Source: Candidatus Planktophila sp. (GTDB lineage: Bacteria > Actinomycetota > Actinomycetes > Nanopelagicales > Nanopelagicaceae). From it: a DNA stretch of 7,047 bases. Positions 6,512 through 7,047 of this stretch are shown here, one piece after another; positions within the stretch are counted from its first letter, which is position 1, and each line of letters opens with the position of its first letter. A program made the translations under genes and the position numbers. Under the pieces are notes generated by a model. It saw only the letters and a program-made list of their open reading frames with translations. It did not search any database and was not told the origin of the DNA. The stretch is from positions 1 through 7,047 of the forward strand of contig JAURJS010000036.1 of assembly GCA_030832135.1 (NCBI GenBank), written 5' to 3'.

Positions 6512-7047
6512 ATGGGCCTAGAAGATAAGTTACCTAGCGGAGTACTTCTCTCAACAGTAGAAGGTCTTGCCGGTTATATGCGCAAGAGCTCGGTATGGCC
6601 AGCAACATTCGGTCTTGCATGTTGTGCGATTGAGATGATGGCGCTCGGTTCTTCACCGAAGCATGACATCTCTCGTTTTGGAATGGAGCGCTTTAGCGCA
6701 TCTCCTCGTCAAGCAGATCTCATGATCGTTGCAGGTCGCGTTTCACAGAAGATGGCTCCAGTACTTCGTCAGATTTACGATCAAATGACAGCGCCAAAGT
6801 GGGTTATCTCAATGGGCGCATGTGCATCTTCTGGTGGAATGTTTAACAACTACGCAATCGTTCAGGGCGTCGATCACATCGTTCCTGTTGATATTTACTT
6901 GCCAGGTTGCCCACCACGTCCAGAACAGTTGATGGATGCAATCATCAAGCTACACACTCTTATTGGCGATACAAAGCTCGGTCCAAATCGCGAAGCGATT
7001 ATCAAGGAAGTTGAACTTGCTGCTCTTAATGCCAAGCCAACCATTCA
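6512..7047 (+). CDS. nuoB: NADH-quinone oxidoreductase subunit B (NuoB), 3' end cut off
   Basis: Peripheral-arm complex I subunit that carries the terminal 4Fe-4S cluster N2, which passes electrons to menaquinone. The frame is open to the window end: 178 codons plus two bases with no stop, close to the full family length, so few residues are missing. The N-terminus [10 protein letters not shown] and [10 protein letters not shown] (16-25) are typical of actinobacterial NuoB. Cluster ligands are the adjacent Cys37-Cys38 ([10 protein letters not shown]), Cys104 ([11 protein letters not shown]) and Cys133 (LPGCPPRPE). [15 protein letters not shown] (55-69) and [10 protein letters not shown] (112-121) are also standard. 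The ATG lies three bases after the nuoA stop with only a weak G-rich ribosome site, consistent with coupled translation from nuoA. nuoC is expected next. Confidence 0.96.
   Translation, partial: MGLEDKLPSGVLLSTVEGLAGYMRKSSVWPATFGLACCAIEMMALGSSPKHDISRFGMERFSASPRQADLMIVAGRVSQKMAPVLRQIYDQMTAPKWVISMGACASSGGMFNNYAIVQGVDHIVPVDIYLPGCPPRPEQLMDAIIKLHTLIGDTKLGPNREAIIKEVELAALNAKPTI

Overview
The window is a block of menaquinone (vitamin K2) synthesis genes that runs into the start of a respiratory complex I (nuo) operon. A biotin transporter gene sits in the middle. The proteins look actinobacterial: MenC has the RVVALPM...FRGVT N-terminus and a WW near its C-terminus, MenG has the ADFSxGMLxAGR type of sequence, NuoB opens with [10 protein letters not shown], and nuoA appears to be leaderless. 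The DNA is unusually AT-rich for that phylum (hand count about 46% GC over 3001-3360), and genes are tightly packed or overlap by a few bases. This suggests a streamlined, low-GC actinobacterium such as the freshwater Nanopelagicales (acI) group. That placement is inference; there is no rRNA or other definitive marker.

Layout. On the plus strand, menB (17-895), menC (910-1860) and menD (1860-3434) form a tight run with a 14-nt gap and then a 1-nt overlap. menD ends inside the stop codon of menF, which comes from the opposite strand (4648-3431). menF follows bioY (5255-4659, minus) by 10 nt, so bioY-menF is probably one minus-strand transcript. An 83-bp divergent intergenic region with a perfect 12-bp palindrome separates bioY from menG (5339-6067, plus). 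After a further 75 bp, nuoA (6143-6508) and nuoB (6512 to the window end, cut off) begin the complex I operon.

How the genes fit together. MenF makes isochorismate from chorismate and MenD adds a succinyl group from 2-oxoglutarate. MenC forms o-succinylbenzoate, MenB closes the naphthoate ring and MenG methylates the prenylated product to menaquinone. NuoA and NuoB belong to the enzyme that reduces this quinone; NuoB carries the cluster that hands electrons to it. menH, menE, menA and a DHNA-CoA thioesterase are not in the window.

No mobile element, CRISPR array, tRNA, rRNA or clear intrinsic terminator was seen, and no unknown gene system. The points worth a second look are details: a MenB resembling the E. 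coli (glycine, bicarbonate-using) type beside a typical actinobacterial MenC, a MenD that lacks one of three arginines of the mycobacterial feedback site, the GC-rich menG, the bioY-menF pairing, the palindrome, and the likely leaderless nuoA.
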